A DNA stretch of 64,000 nucleotides from Limosilactobacillus caecicola (GCF_943192935.1 NZ_CALPCI010000003.1:124001-188000), one strand, 5' to 3'. Shown: positions 1-8,808, numbered from the stretch's first letter. Made by a program: numbers and translations. The notes: generated by a model not told the origin, from the sequence alone.

Positions 1-400
1 TCATGAACACAGCACCACCGACACTTCCGGGAATTCCCGCTGCAAATTCGATCCCACTCAAGGAGTGATCACGGGCCACCTTCGTCACTTCGATGTAGGC
101 AGCACCAGCATCTGCCGTCACAGTGGAATCACTAACAGAAATGTCCTTCATCGCTGTCAGGATTAATACCAATCCAGCGATGCCGCCATCCTTAACGATC
201 AAATTACTGGCGTTACCAAGCACGGTAATCGGTAATTGCTGTTCCTTAGCATACGTTACTAACTGTTTCATCTCGTCAACATTCTTGGGAAATGCTAACC
301 AGTCCGCCGGTCCCCCAGTATGGGTAAACGTGTACTGTGATAGTAAGGCATCTTTTTTGATGTTAATTTCAGGGAAAGTTGTTTGAATGTTTTCAGTCAT
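1..400 (-). CDS. murB: UDP-N-acetylenolpyruvoylglucosamine reductase, N-terminal part (cut by window edge)
   Basis: MurB reduces UDP-GlcNAc-enolpyruvate to UDP-MurNAc with NADPH and FAD, the second committed step of cytosolic peptidoglycan precursor synthesis. Translating the minus strand from ATG at 400 gives about 133 residues that match the MurB FAD-binding N-terminus: an early TGGPADW segment, [13 protein letters not shown], and the FAD-loop signature GIPGSVGGA near the window edge. An AAAAGGAT-type ribosome site precedes the ATG. The remaining two thirds lie outside the window. It is divergent from the exonuclease gene at 498, so the 97-base gap must carry both promoters. The call is confident despite truncation because the motifs are family-specific. 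Confidence 0.93.
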   Translation of the reverse strand, partial: MTENIQTTFPEINIKKDALLSQYTFTHTGGPADWLAFPKNVDEMKQLVTYAKEQQLPITVLGNASNLIVKDGGIAGLVLILTAMKDISVSDSTVTADAGAAYIEVTKVARDHSLSGIEFAAGIPGSVGGAVFM

Positions 401-420
401 GTTGATTAATCCTTTTTATA

Positions 421-450
421 TTGATATCTAATATTGTATCATTATAAAAT
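421..450 (+). promoter_or_regulatory. Candidate sigma-70-type promoter for the DnaQ-like exonuclease
   Basis: TTGATA at 421-426 and TAAAAT at 445-450 are separated by 18 bases, in the divergent gap between murB and the exonuclease. AT-rich hexamers on the opposite strand (TATAAT, TACAAT) overlap the same bases and could serve murB. Hexamer matching only. Confidence 0.4.
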
Positions 451-497
451 GAGATTTAAACTACAGGAATTGAGTAACTGATCAGGAGACGATAATT

Positions 498-1034
498 TTG
501 AACTTTATTGCAATGGATTTTGAAACTGCTAATTCCAAGCGTTTTAGCGCCTGTTCCTTATCGCTGGCGATTGTGCGCCAAAATAAAATTGTCGATGAAT
601 TCTATTCGTTAATTAATCCCCAAACCGATTTTAGCTGGCGCAACGTCCAAATCCACGGTATCCATGAAGCCGATGTTGCAAACGCCCCCACATTTCCTGA
701 AGTCTGGAAACACATTGCGCAATTTTATACACCCGACAAGCTGGTCATTGCCCATAATGCCACCTTTGATAATAGTGTTTTAAAAAATACTCTTCAACAT
801 TATGGAATTGTGGCACCAGCCTACCAAACACTCGATACCCTGCGCACCAGTCAAAGGTTGTTCCCCCAATTACCTAACCACAAATTAGATACAGTTGCCG
901 CCGCTTTGAATATCGACCTCCACCATCATCACAATGCCTTAGATGATGCGCAAGCGTGTGCTGATATTCTCATTAACCAGGCCGAAAGCTTTGGCCGTCA
1001 ACAAATTGAACCATTCATTAAAATGTATGGCTAA
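498..1034 (+). CDS. DnaQ-like (DEDDh) 3'-5' exonuclease
   Basis: This 178-residue protein is a stand-alone exonuclease of the DNA polymerase III epsilon-subunit superfamily. All DEDDh residues are visible: ExoI as DFET (D7, E9), ExoII as HNATFD (D91), and ExoIII as H145 followed by D150 in a HHHHNALDDA stretch. It lacks the polymerase and helicase domains found in PolC or DinG, so a repair or RNA/DNA end-trimming role is possible but not proven. The start is TTG at 498, chosen because AGGAGA at about 483-488 sits at the right distance. It is one of the few plus-strand genes and converges on the GNAT gene across a shared hairpin. Confidence 0.85.
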   Translation: MNFIAMDFETANSKRFSACSLSLAIVRQNKIVDEFYSLINPQTDFSWRNVQIHGIHEADVANAPTFPEVWKHIAQFYTPDKLVIAHNATFDNSVLKNTLQHYGIVAPAYQTLDTLRTSQRLFPQLPNHKLDTVAAALNIDLHHHHNALDDAQACADILINQAESFGRQQIEPFIKMYG

Positions 1035-1041
1035 ATACAGC

Positions 1042-1074
1042 AACGGGGCTTGGAAATGACTTCCAAGCCCCGTT
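1042..1074. terminator. Bidirectional terminator-type hairpin
   Basis: Perfect 14-base inverted repeat (1042-1055 with 1061-1074) around a 5-base loop, GC-rich at its core, between convergent genes. The T-tracts are weak on both sides, so efficiency is uncertain. Confidence 0.65.
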
Positions 1075-1080
1075 ATGTGG

Positions 1081-1593
1081 TTATGAATCAGAACCACCGT
1101 ATTCCATTAAGATTGCTGGGCGCTCCTGACCGTTCGCGTCTTGCTCTTTAGTTTGGTCAGTTTGGGTAAAAGCAAATTTTTCGTACAAATGAATCGCCCG
1201 CGGATTATCGGCAAAAACATCGAGCACTAAGTGTTCTAAAGTACTAAAGTTTTCATACCAATAAATTGCTTCATCGACCAGCAGCGAACCAATGCCCTGA
1301 TTCCAAAACTGCTTTAAAACTGCAACCCCTAGTTCACCAGCATTAGCGGAGCCATTTAATTTAGTCACCGTCACAATGCCCACCGGTTGCTTGCCAAGCA
1401 TGGCCAATAAAACGAAGCAATCACTCCGCTGGTCAATTTCAGCTAACGACATTTCCTCATCCGCAACCGACAAGGATGACAATTGTGGAATCATCACCAC
1501 ATTGGTTTCTTGATTAATTTGGCGGAGCAGATCAAGAACCGGACCGGCGTCCGTAATCGTGGCAACTTTTAAAGTAATTTCTTCGTCACTCAT
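1081..1593 (-). CDS. GNAT family N-acetyltransferase
   Basis: A 170-residue GCN5-related acetyltransferase. The acetyl-CoA-binding core is visible as LGVAVLKQFWNQGIGSLLVDEA (motif A, Q-x-x-G-I/L-G type) around residues 88-110, followed by LDVFADNPRAIHLYEKFAF, the usual C-terminal strand and helix that close the fold. The substrate cannot be read from sequence; the family includes ribosomal-protein, small-molecule and antibiotic acetylases. The ATG overlaps the tsaE stop by four bases (ATGA), so it is translationally coupled as the last gene of the ung-pta-tsaE operon. The same neighbour pattern is common in lactobacilli. Confidence 0.85.
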   Translation of the reverse strand: MSDEEITLKVATITDAGPVLDLLRQINQETNVVMIPQLSSLSVADEEMSLAEIDQRSDCFVLLAMLGKQPVGIVTVTKLNGSANAGELGVAVLKQFWNQGIGSLLVDEAIYWYENFSTLEHLVLDVFADNPRAIHLYEKFAFTQTDQTKEQDANGQERPAILMEYGGSDS

Positions 1594-2042
1594 AGTTCTT
1601 CCACCAATTTGGTAAAGTGCTCACCTTGTGGATTCAGCGTTAAAATCCGTCGTTGATCCTCATCAGTGCGCTGGAAAGTAATTGATAAATATTCATCAGG
1701 TAGTTCATCTGCGGCAAACTGTGCCCACTCTACAACACTGACACCGTCACCGTCAAAATACTCATCAAGGCCCAAATCAGCGGCCCCACCGTTTTCTAAA
1801 CGATAAGCGTCCATATGATAAAGCGGCAACCGGCCGTCCTGGTACTCCCGAATAATTGTAAAAGTGGGACTCTTAATCACTTCGCTAATACCGAGGCCCC
1901 TGGCAATTCCCTTGGTAAAAGTTGTTTTTCCAGCACCCAGGTCACCATTTAACACAATAACATCGCCAGGTTGCAAATTGGTCGCTAGGCGTTCGCCCAA
2001 AGCGATCGTTTCCTCACGACTGTTTAACGTTAACTGTTTCAT
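1590..2042 (-). CDS. tsaE: tRNA threonylcarbamoyladenosine biosynthesis ATPase TsaE
   Basis: TsaE (YjeE family, 150 residues, normal length) is the P-loop ATPase that resets the TsaB-TsaD complex during t6A37 modification of ANN-decoding tRNAs. The Walker A motif GDLGAGKT lies at residues 33-40, with KSPTF and VVEWAQF family blocks downstream. The ATG follows the pta stop by two bases without a strong Shine-Dalgarno site, which points to coupled translation. Partners TsaB and TsaD are encoded elsewhere in this window (58955-59683 and 57373-58401). Confidence 0.95.
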   Translation of the reverse strand: MKQLTLNSREETIALGERLATNLQPGDVIVLNGDLGAGKTTFTKGIARGLGISEVIKSPTFTIIREYQDGRLPLYHMDAYRLENGGAADLGLDEYFDGDGVSVVEWAQFAADELPDEYLSITFQRTDEDQRRILTLNPQGEHFTKLVEEL

Positions 2043-2044
2043 CG

Positions 2045-3010
2045 TTATTCAACCCGTGCGGCCGTAATTAAGGCCACTTTGTAAATTTCATCTTCGTTCG
2101 TTCCACGGGACAAATCGGCGATTGGCGCATTCAGTCCTTGCAGAATTGGGCCGACGGCTTCAAAACCACCAAAGCGTTGGGCAATTTTGTAACCAATGTT
2201 TCCTGATTCCAAGCTTGGGAAGATAAAGACATTGGCATGTCCTGCCACCTCTGAGCCAAGAGCTTTTAATTTGCCAACTTCTGGAACCAGGGCCGCATCA
2301 AATTGTAATTCACCCTCAACTTTTAAGTCCGGGTGAGCGTCCTTAACAAGCTTCGTGGCGTCAGCCACCTTAGTTACTAACTCACTCTTCGCAGAACCCT
2401 TTGTTGAGAAACTCAGCATTGCAACTTTAGGGTCTAGGCCAAACACCTTCGCTGTTTCTGCGCTTTCTACCGCAATTTCTGCCATCGTCGGTGCATCAAT
2501 TTCGATATTAATGGCACAGTCAGCAAAAACGTACCGTTGATCACCCTTTTGCATAATAAAGGCCCCACTAATCCGTTTGACACCTGGTTTAGTTTTAATG
2601 ATTTGGAGCGCAGGCCGGACAGTATCCCCAGTTGGGTGGACCGCTCCAGAGACCATTCCATCAACTTTGCCCATGTAGACCAGCATGGTTGCAAAGTAAC
2701 TGATGTCTTCGAGCATTTTGTCCACTTGTTCAGGCGTATTCTTACCCTTCCGCCGTTCCAAAAGTGCCGCGTGCATAGCAGTCTTGTCATAGGTTGCTGG
2801 GTCAATGATTTCAATTCCAGTTAAATCGAAGCCATTCTCCTGAGCAATTTGCTTTAATTGATCTGGATTTCCCAACAAAATTGGTTGGAGCACATCGTCA
2901 TGTTTTAGACGAATAGCCGCGCCCATCACCCGCTTGTCTTCGCCTTCTGGAAAAACGATGGTCCGGTTTTGCCCCTTTAATTCAGTTGCCAGTTTTTCAA
3001 AAATATCCAT
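2045..3010 (-). CDS. pta: Phosphate acetyltransferase
   Basis: Pta interconverts acetyl-CoA and acetyl phosphate. In heterofermentative lactobacilli it works mainly in the direction that recycles CoA, linking acetyl phosphate to ethanol or acetate. The 321-residue product has the PTA fold blocks RTIVFPEGEDKRV near the N-terminus, SGAVHPTGDTVRPAL in the middle, and a C-terminal FPSLESGNIGYKIAQRFGG substrate-binding region. I chose ATG at 3010 rather than an in-frame ATG 60 bases upstream because AAGGAG lies just before it and homologues begin MDIFEKL. It sits 22 bases after ung and 2 bases before tsaE, so the three form one operon. Confidence 0.95.
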   Translation of the reverse strand: MDIFEKLATELKGQNRTIVFPEGEDKRVMGAAIRLKHDDVLQPILLGNPDQLKQIAQENGFDLTGIEIIDPATYDKTAMHAALLERRKGKNTPEQVDKMLEDISYFATMLVYMGKVDGMVSGAVHPTGDTVRPALQIIKTKPGVKRISGAFIMQKGDQRYVFADCAINIEIDAPTMAEIAVESAETAKVFGLDPKVAMLSFSTKGSAKSELVTKVADATKLVKDAHPDLKVEGELQFDAALVPEVGKLKALGSEVAGHANVFIFPSLESGNIGYKIAQRFGGFEAVGPILQGLNAPIADLSRGTNEDEIYKVALITAARVE

Positions 3011-3032
3011 TGGTAAAACTCCTTTCCAATCA

Positions 3033-3722
3033 TTACTGTACATCAACATGCGCTGGTAGTTGCCAATCAATGGGTTGTTCCCCCATTGCCTTCAAAGCTT
3101 CATTAGTGCGGGAAAATGGCCGCGAACCAAAGAAACCACGGTTGGCAGATAGCGGACTGGGATGGGCTGATTCTAAAACAATATTAGTATCAGTGTTGAT
3201 CAATGTCTTTTTGGCCTGTGCGGCCCGTCCCCACAAGATAAAGATGACAGGTTCGGGACGATCCGACAACGCTTTAATGGCCGCATCAGTCAAGCGTTCC
3301 CAACCATGACCACGGTGGGAAAAAGCCTGACCATCACGAACCGTCAACACTGAATTCAACAGCAGTACCCCTTGATCTGCCCATTTTTTGAGGTAACCAT
3401 GTTGTACTGGTGGATAGCCCAGGTCATTTTGTAATTCCTTATAGATATTTTGCAGCGATGGCGGAATTCGTACACCCGGCAAAACCGAAAAGCTACAGCC
3501 ATGAGCCTGGTGAGGCCCGTGATAGGGATCCTGCCCTAAAATGACCACTTTCACCTTACTAAAGGGCGTCCATTCAAACGCCTCGAAAATATGGTGCATT
3601 TCCGGATAAACCGTGTGGTGTTGATATTCATTAATTAAAAATTGCCGCAATTGCTGGTAGTAATCAGCTTCAAACTGTGGTTTTAAAACTGGCCACCAGT
3701 CATTATGAATTAATTGTTTCAA
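3033..3722 (-). CDS. ung: Uracil-DNA glycosylase
   Basis: Family 1 UDG removes uracil from DNA and starts base-excision repair. The 229-residue product shows the catalytic water-activating loop GQDPYHG at residues 63-69 (catalytic Asp65), the uracil-specificity region LLNSVLTV, and the [20 protein letters not shown]-intercalation loop with its catalytic His. The likely start is TTG at 3722: GAGGTGG lies six bases upstream, and the longer frame extends into sequence with no family similarity. It is the first gene of the ung-pta-tsaE-GNAT operon and diverges from the LURP-one gene. Confidence 0.95.
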   Translation of the reverse strand: MKQLIHNDWWPVLKPQFEADYYQQLRQFLINEYQHHTVYPEMHHIFEAFEWTPFSKVKVVILGQDPYHGPHQAHGCSFSVLPGVRIPPSLQNIYKELQNDLGYPPVQHGYLKKWADQGVLLLNSVLTVRDGQAFSHRGHGWERLTDAAIKALSDRPEPVIFILWGRAAQAKKTLINTDTNIVLESAHPSPLSANRGFFGSRPFSRTNEALKAMGEQPIDWQLPAHVDVQ

Positions 3723-3741
3723 TGCAATCCACCTCGACAAT

Positions 3742-3750
3742 ATTTTACCA
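3742..3750 (-). promoter_or_regulatory. Extended -10 element upstream of ung
   Basis: Minus-strand TGGTAAAAT, an extended -10 form, ends about 20 bases before the proposed ung TTG start. No good -35 hexamer is seen, as expected for extended -10 promoters. The short leader supports the chosen start. Confidence 0.38.
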
Positions 3751-3842
3751 TAATCCCCCTGCAGACTTCGGGAAAACTGTTCAATTATCTTCACAACTGC
3801 TAAAATAGTAGTAAGAAAGTTAGGAAGAAAAGCGGTGAAACC

Positions 3843-4397
3843 ATGCGAACTCTTTACCTCAAGAACCGGGCTAATGATCGTTCGGCCACCATCATTCATG
3901 ATAATCTCCATGAAGCCCGTTACCTGCTGACCGGAAAATGGGGCCTGCGCCACGATGCCTTGTCCTTGTATACAATGCAGGGTGATTTATTAGCCGAGAT
4001 CAAACAATTATCATTAGGGATGCTGCCCAAATTTGGTATTTACGTGAACCACCACCGAATCGCGACCATTTGCAAATCGCTCGGTTTCGTGCGGGAGTTC
4101 ATTTATATTCGTGACCTTAACTGGGTAATTATGGGCAATGCTTTAAACAACCATTACCGAGTATTCCGCAATAATCACACCGTTTTTACCATGGAACCTG
4201 AAAAATCATCTGGTGGCCTCTATTGCCGCCTAACCATTAATCAGGAGTCAGACGAACCCGTGGCCATCCTAGTCGGCTGCGTCCTCAATCATTGGGCAGG
4301 AACCCGAGTTACCCGCCGGATGAAAAAGTTGTTACCCAACCGGCAATTCCGCCGTGGGGCAGTGCCCGAATTGGGCTGCTACAAAAAGTTAGATTAA
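3843..4397 (+). CDS. LURP-one-related (DUF567, Tubby-C2-like) family protein
   Basis: A 184-residue soluble protein with the LURP-one/YxjI pattern: a first strand RTLYLKNR, repeated beta-strand blocks (Y-x-L-x-G-K-W, [35 protein letters not shown]), and a late [13 protein letters not shown] strand-helix segment. The fold resembles phospholipid scramblases and Tubby C-terminal domains. The function in bacteria is unknown, and I do not assign one. There are no membrane segments or signal peptide. It is a single-gene unit with its own hairpin terminator. GGTGA lies four bases before the ATG, and a TAAAAT -10-like hexamer lies at 3801-3806. Confidence 0.75.
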   Translation: MRTLYLKNRANDRSATIIHDNLHEARYLLTGKWGLRHDALSLYTMQGDLLAEIKQLSLGMLPKFGIYVNHHRIATICKSLGFVREFIYIRDLNWVIMGNALNNHYRVFRNNHTVFTMEPEKSSGGLYCRLTINQESDEPVAILVGCVLNHWAGTRVTRRMKKLLPNRQFRRGAVPELGCYKKLD

Positions 4398-4398
4398 A

Positions 4399-4444
4399 AA
4401 ATCCTCCTGATCAAGTTGCATAGCAACAATGATCAGGAGGATTT
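4399..4444. terminator. Bidirectional intrinsic terminator
   Basis: Perfect 15-base inverted repeat (4399-4413 with 4430-4444). The loop holds a second small hairpin (GTTGC/GCAAC). A-rich on one side and T-rich on the other, it serves both the LURP-one gene and the oxalate operon. Confidence 0.8.
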
Positions 4445-4458
4445 CTATTTAGAATCAC

Positions 4459-5628
4459 CTAAAACATTTTGGCAATGATTGGTAACAACCAGATCCAGAA
4501 CAAGCATGAAACGGCAAACCCGATCGTAGAAATTGCAACAGAGCTAGCCCCTTCTTTAACGTAAATATTATAACGACTGGAAATAATAATTCCGGAAAAT
4601 GCAGGCGGTAAACCAGTTGCCAAACAAAGCATTGAAATCTTCGTTGGATCAGAGCCCATGCCGATTAGGTATGATACCAATACGATAATCGCTGGCGTCA
4701 AGAATAACCGGAAGAAGGTGTTCCAAAGAGATTCTTTAGAAATTGAAAACTTAACTGTCGAGAGTGCTAATCCGGCTGCTAAAACGGCCACCCCAGAATT
4801 AGCCTTCGCAATCAAATCAAACGTTGGATCCCAAGAAGTTGGCACCTTGATCCCGATCAAAACTAGGATGATCGCTAACAGTGGAGCCGCGGCAACTGGT
4901 TGTTTAACAGCATTCAGGACGGCTGACCAGGTTGAATTGCTTTGCTTTTCCTGTTGATTATGGTAATCCACTTCAGCACGCACTAAATCAATTTCCCGAT
5001 CAACACCCTTTTCACGAAGTGCCTTTGCTTCCGCGTCCGTAACTGGAACACCATCGGCCACAGTCACCATCTTAGTTTCAGGAGTTTTATTAGTCCCCTT
5101 TTGTGGAAGCTTAACCGTGACTTGTTGACCACCGTTGGTTGTCGCCACTTTTTTCCGATCATTGGCCTGCCCTTTGTTAATCAAAGACAGACCAATCGGA
5201 ATCGTGACCGCATTCACGACAATGGAAACAATTCCAATTACCAAATTGGTGGTGACGTTATTGCCATAAATTGGATCCAACACGGCGAAGCCTAAGAAAC
5301 CGATCGTTGGTGAACCAGCAATCAATGCACACACGGCTGCTTCTTGGGTGCTCCGGTGAAACATCACTTTATCCAGGACATAACTCAATAGAAAGAGTCC
5401 TGTGACTCCGACAACTGAAACTAACGTTAAACGAATATCCTTCGCAAACATTGCCCGCGATGCCTTCACAATGGAGACAAACAATGCCGCTGGTAAGGCA
5501 ATATTCAAAACTAACTTGTTCATCCCTTGACGTTGATCATCATCGAAAAAGGTTAACTTACCGCAAATGTAACCTAAAATCATGATAATCAAAATTGGGA
5601 TAATATCATTAACTAATATATCTACCAT
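4459..5628 (-). CDS. AEC-family (auxin efflux carrier type) transporter, probable oxalate/organic acid permease
   Basis: A 389-residue integral membrane protein of the AEC/BASS-like superfamily, which includes malate and malonate carriers such as MleP and MdcF. Five hydrophobic segments precede a charged cytoplasmic loop of about 75 residues (about 155-235, rich in K, E and Q). Five more follow, consistent with the inverted-repeat 10-helix fold. The N-terminus DIIPILIIMILGYICGKL and the paired IALPAALF motif are typical. It is the last gene of the oxc-frc operon (32-base gap after frc), so I infer uptake of oxalate or exchange with formate. Substrate specificity is not provable from sequence. 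It is unrelated to the MFS antiporter OxlT of Oxalobacter. Confidence 0.8.
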   Translation of the reverse strand: MVDILVNDIIPILIIMILGYICGKLTFFDDDQRQGMNKLVLNIALPAALFVSIVKASRAMFAKDIRLTLVSVVGVTGLFLLSYVLDKVMFHRSTQEAAVCALIAGSPTIGFLGFAVLDPIYGNNVTTNLVIGIVSIVVNAVTIPIGLSLINKGQANDRKKVATTNGGQQVTVKLPQKGTNKTPETKMVTVADGVPVTDAEAKALREKGVDREIDLVRAEVDYHNQQEKQSNSTWSAVLNAVKQPVAAAPLLAIILVLIGIKVPTSWDPTFDLIAKANSGVAVLAAGLALSTVKFSISKESLWNTFFRLFLTPAIIVLVSYLIGMGSDPTKISMLCLATGLPPAFSGIIISSRYNIYVKEGASSVAISTIGFAVSCLFWIWLLPIIAKMF

Positions 5629-5660
5629 TTTTGACCACTTCCTTAAATCTGTGGTACTGA

Positions 5661-6998
5661 TTATTCACCCTTGATAACTTTCCGCCGAGGATTTTGTGGC
5701 TTCTTCACTTTGGAAATCACGCCTTCGTCAGCCAAAGAACTAATTTGGTCATCATCGTAACCAAGGCTCTCCAAAATTTCTTTGTTGTTTTCACCTAAAT
5801 CAGGGGCACGTTTATATTCCGGCTTGTAATTGGAAAGGGTAAATGGTAAACCAATGGTCTTGAACTTGCCCCGGTTACCACCTTGATCAATTGTAATGAT
5901 CGTCCCGTCTTCATTCAGGTCAGGGTCATTTTCAATTTCATGCCAATCCAATACTGGACCAACTGGAATCCCAGCGGCACCCAGCGTCTTGGTTAATTCA
6001 TACTTGTCATATTGCTTAGTGTATGATTCAAGCAATGGGTATAATTCTTCCTTGTGCAATTGACGGTGTTGCCAGTCAACAAACCGTGGATCGTCAATCC
6101 ATTCAGGGTGGCCCATCGTGTTGGCGATTGCTGCCCAACTCTTGTTGCTATCCTGGATAACAATGTAAACATAGGCGTTCGGATCATTTTCCCAACCCTT
6201 TGCTTTATAGGTCCAACCAATTACTTGGCCACCTTCAGTGTTTTCGCCACGTGGAATGGCTTTGCCCCACTTGAAGTTTGGATAAACTGCGTAGTGAGGT
6301 AAGGCACCTAAGTTATCGAGCATGATTTGGTCACGAAGCTTAATCCGTGCTAAGTTCAAGACCGCGTTTTGCATTGACTGGTAAACAAAGGTACCTTCTC
6401 CAGTCCGTTCCCGTTGCATTAAAGCAGCTAAAATGCCGATCGTTAAGTGCATTCCTGAATTGGAATCACCTAAAGCAGCAGCTGATTGAGTTGGGACGTT
6501 ATGTTCGCCCTCATTCCAACCAGTGGCAGAAGCAGCTCCACCGGCAGATTGCGCAACCGGTTCGTAGGCCTTGACATTTTCAAACCGTGAGCCAGCGTTA
6601 AAGCCCTTCAAAGAAGCCATGATCAAACGTGGATTAAGCTTATGAACGTCTTCCCAACCAAAGCCGGCCCGGTCCGCAGCACCTGGGCGAACGTTTTCGA
6701 CAAAGACGTCAGCCTTCTTGAGTAAGTCATCCATGATTTTCTTTCCTTCAGGTGACTTAATGTCCAACGTCAAGGACTTCTTGTTGGCGTTTAATTGCAA
6801 GTAGTAAAGGCTCCATGAATCTTGAATGTCTAACAATTGGTTCCGGGTTGGGTCACCAGTGTTGGTCCGTTCAATTTTAATGACTTCGGCACCGAGCCAA
6901 GCCAACAATTGGGTACAAGATGGACCAGATTGCACTTGCGTCCAGTCAACAATTTTAATGCCCTTCAGTGGAGCATATTCACTATTTTCTGTTGTCAT
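5661..6998 (-). CDS. frc: Formyl-CoA:oxalate CoA-transferase
   Basis: Frc moves CoA from formyl-CoA to oxalate, giving oxalyl-CoA for Oxc and releasing formate. The 445-residue product is a class III CoA-transferase of normal length. The N-terminus LKGIKIVDWTQVQSGPSCTQLLAWLGAEVIKIE is diagnostic, and the catalytic aspartate lies in GDSNSGMHL (Asp178, equivalent to Asp169 of the Oxalobacter enzyme). The glycine-rich flap is present as ENTEGGQ. GGAGGG precedes the ATG. The gene starts 23 bases after the oxc stop, so the two are cotranscribed. Generic class III transferases are the alternative, but direct pairing with oxc makes Frc the strong call. Confidence 0.94.
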   Translation of the reverse strand: MTTENSEYAPLKGIKIVDWTQVQSGPSCTQLLAWLGAEVIKIERTNTGDPTRNQLLDIQDSWSLYYLQLNANKKSLTLDIKSPEGKKIMDDLLKKADVFVENVRPGAADRAGFGWEDVHKLNPRLIMASLKGFNAGSRFENVKAYEPVAQSAGGAASATGWNEGEHNVPTQSAAALGDSNSGMHLTIGILAALMQRERTGEGTFVYQSMQNAVLNLARIKLRDQIMLDNLGALPHYAVYPNFKWGKAIPRGENTEGGQVIGWTYKAKGWENDPNAYVYIVIQDSNKSWAAIANTMGHPEWIDDPRFVDWQHRQLHKEELYPLLESYTKQYDKYELTKTLGAAGIPVGPVLDWHEIENDPDLNEDGTIITIDQGGNRGKFKTIGLPFTLSNYKPEYKRAPDLGENNKEILESLGYDDDQISSLADEGVISKVKKPQNPRRKVIKGE

Positions 6999-7021
6999 AA
7001 GAATGTTCCCTCCAATTCAGA

Positions 7022-8722
7022 TTATTGTTTCAAGTTTAACTTTGGATTGAGGTTACCAATGTGTCCAGATTCCTTCCCCATTGAAGGATCGATTTGGACA
7101 TTGATAATGTTTGGCCGACCAGATTCTACAGCCTTGGCAAAGGTGTCCTTCATTTCTTGATAGTTCTTAACGAAGTAACTATCACCTTGGAAAGCCTTGG
7201 AGATCAATTCATAATGGGCATTTGGATCCAGCTTGGTTGGACCAGGTTGGTTAGGAACTTCTGAATCAGTCCCGTTATAAATCCCACCATTGTTAACAAT
7301 GACAACCGTAATTGGCAGGTTGTAACGGCAAATGGTTTCCATTTCCATTCCATCAAAACCAAAGGCACTGTCACCTTCGAGGGCAACAACCGACTTCCCA
7401 GTAGTAGCTGCTGTTGCAATGGCGTAACCAAGGCCGACTCCCATGACACCCCACGTACCAGTATCAATCCGGTGACGTGGCAGCTTCATATCAATCATGT
7501 TCCGACCAATGTCAAGGGTGTTAGCTCCTTCACTGACCAGGTAAGTATCAGGGTGTTGTAAGAAGTATTCCTTGATTGGTTCAATGGCACCGTAGTACCC
7601 AAACTTAGGGTTAGTTTCACCCTTAGCAATCCGTTGGGCAAACTTTTCGTCGTTTTCGGCAGTCTTAGCCGCAATTTGTTTCAACCAGTCAGCGTCAGTA
7701 TGGTAACCAGCTGACTTCAGGGCTGGCACTAACTTGGTCAATGTTGATAACAGATCCCCTTGCAAAGGAGCGCTAATCTTTTGGTTGGAGTCAAATTCCG
7801 TTGCATCGATGTCTAATTGGACAAACTTGGCATCCGGGTTAAAGGTTGGTGCTGCCCCGTGTGACAACATCCAATTCAGTCGCGCCCCAATCAAGATCAC
7901 GACGTCAGCATTCTTCAAAGAGAGTGAACGCGCAGCGGCAGCGGAGTGAGAATCTTCATCACTTACGACCCCTTTAGCCATGGACATTGGCAAAAATGGA
8001 ATTTCCGTGCTGGAGACCAAATTTTGAACTAATTCTTCAGTGCGGGCATAGGCAGCACCCTTGCCTAAGATGATCAATGGCTTCTGAGCACCACTGATCA
8101 CTTTCACTGCGCGATCAATCGCTTCATCGCTTGGGAATTGTTGTGGCGCAGGATCGATCACTGAGTAGATGCCGGTATCATCCTTGCTATCGAACGTCAC
8201 AGTTTGACCAATCGCATCCGCAGGAAGGTCGAGATAAACACCACCAGGGCGGCCAGAAACAGCTGTCCGCACCGCACGAGCGACAGCTAAGCCCATATCT
8301 TCTGCCCGGTCAACCCGGTAAGCCTTTTTACAGAATGGCTTTGCAACGTTGTATTGATCAAGCCCTTCATAGTCACCCTGGTCAAGGTCAATAATGTGAC
8401 GATCTGAGGACCCCGAAATCATAATCAATGGGAAGCAATTCTTCGTTGCTTGTGCCAATGCTGTCAAACCATTCAAAAATCCTGGCGCAGAAACGGTTAA
8501 GCCAACCCCTGGCTTTCCCGTCAAGTACCCAGTCGCTGCTGCTGCATTGACAGCAGAATCTTCACGACGGAAGCCATAATACTTCATCCCGCGCAATTCA
8601 GCTAACCGTGCGAAATCAGTCACCGGAATTCCGACAACACCATACATCTTATCAATGCCATTTTTTTGCAAAGCTGCGATTAACAAATCGGCGCCACTTT
8701 GTACAAATGAACCATCATCCAT
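7022..8722 (-). CDS. oxc: Oxalyl-CoA decarboxylase
   Basis: Oxc is a thiamine-diphosphate enzyme that decarboxylates oxalyl-CoA to formyl-CoA and CO2 with net proton consumption. The 566-residue length matches the Oxalobacter enzyme. Visible features are the catalytic glutamate in RREDSAVNAAAATGYLTGKPG, the SAPGFLNGL block, a middle domain around residues 190-330, and the ThDP/Mg2+ motif GDSAFGFDGME...NNGG in the C-terminal domain. The reading frame stays open 49 codons upstream. ATG at 8722 was chosen because GGAGGGAG lies eight bases before it and homologues start here. It is the first gene of an operon with frc and an AEC permease, with a perfect palindrome between promoter and start. Confidence 0.95.
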   Translation of the reverse strand: MDDGSFVQSGADLLIAALQKNGIDKMYGVVGIPVTDFARLAELRGMKYYGFRREDSAVNAAAATGYLTGKPGVGLTVSAPGFLNGLTALAQATKNCFPLIMISGSSDRHIIDLDQGDYEGLDQYNVAKPFCKKAYRVDRAEDMGLAVARAVRTAVSGRPGGVYLDLPADAIGQTVTFDSKDDTGIYSVIDPAPQQFPSDEAIDRAVKVISGAQKPLIILGKGAAYARTEELVQNLVSSTEIPFLPMSMAKGVVSDEDSHSAAAARSLSLKNADVVILIGARLNWMLSHGAAPTFNPDAKFVQLDIDATEFDSNQKISAPLQGDLLSTLTKLVPALKSAGYHTDADWLKQIAAKTAENDEKFAQRIAKGETNPKFGYYGAIEPIKEYFLQHPDTYLVSEGANTLDIGRNMIDMKLPRHRIDTGTWGVMGVGLGYAIATAATTGKSVVALEGDSAFGFDGMEMETICRYNLPITVVIVNNGGIYNGTDSEVPNQPGPTKLDPNAHYELISKAFQGDSYFVKNYQEMKDTFAKAVESGRPNIINVQIDPSMGKESGHIGNLNPKLNLKQ

Positions 8723-8758
8723 TCTAGATCTCCCTCCATCCATATAAAACAATTCACT

Positions 8759-8772
8759 TTCGATGCATCGAA
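8759..8772. promoter_or_regulatory. Perfect 14-base palindrome at the oxc transcription start (putative operator)
   Basis: TTCGATGCATCGAA is its own reverse complement over all 14 bases. It begins about nine bases downstream of the proposed -10, so it overlaps or closely follows the start of the oxc transcript, a classic repressor position. The cognate regulator is not encoded in the window. Confidence 0.5.
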
Positions 8773-8780
8773 TAGTCATC

Positions 8781-8808
8781 CGTATATACACAACCAAGAT
8801 ACTGTCAA
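8781..8808 (-). promoter_or_regulatory. Candidate promoter of the oxc-frc-AEC operon
   Basis: On the minus strand a consensus -35 TTGACA (8808-8803) is followed after 16 bases by TATACG (8786-8781). A perfect -35 is rare enough to make this convincing, though the -10 is imperfect and TATATA two bases earlier is an alternative. Confidence 0.55.
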
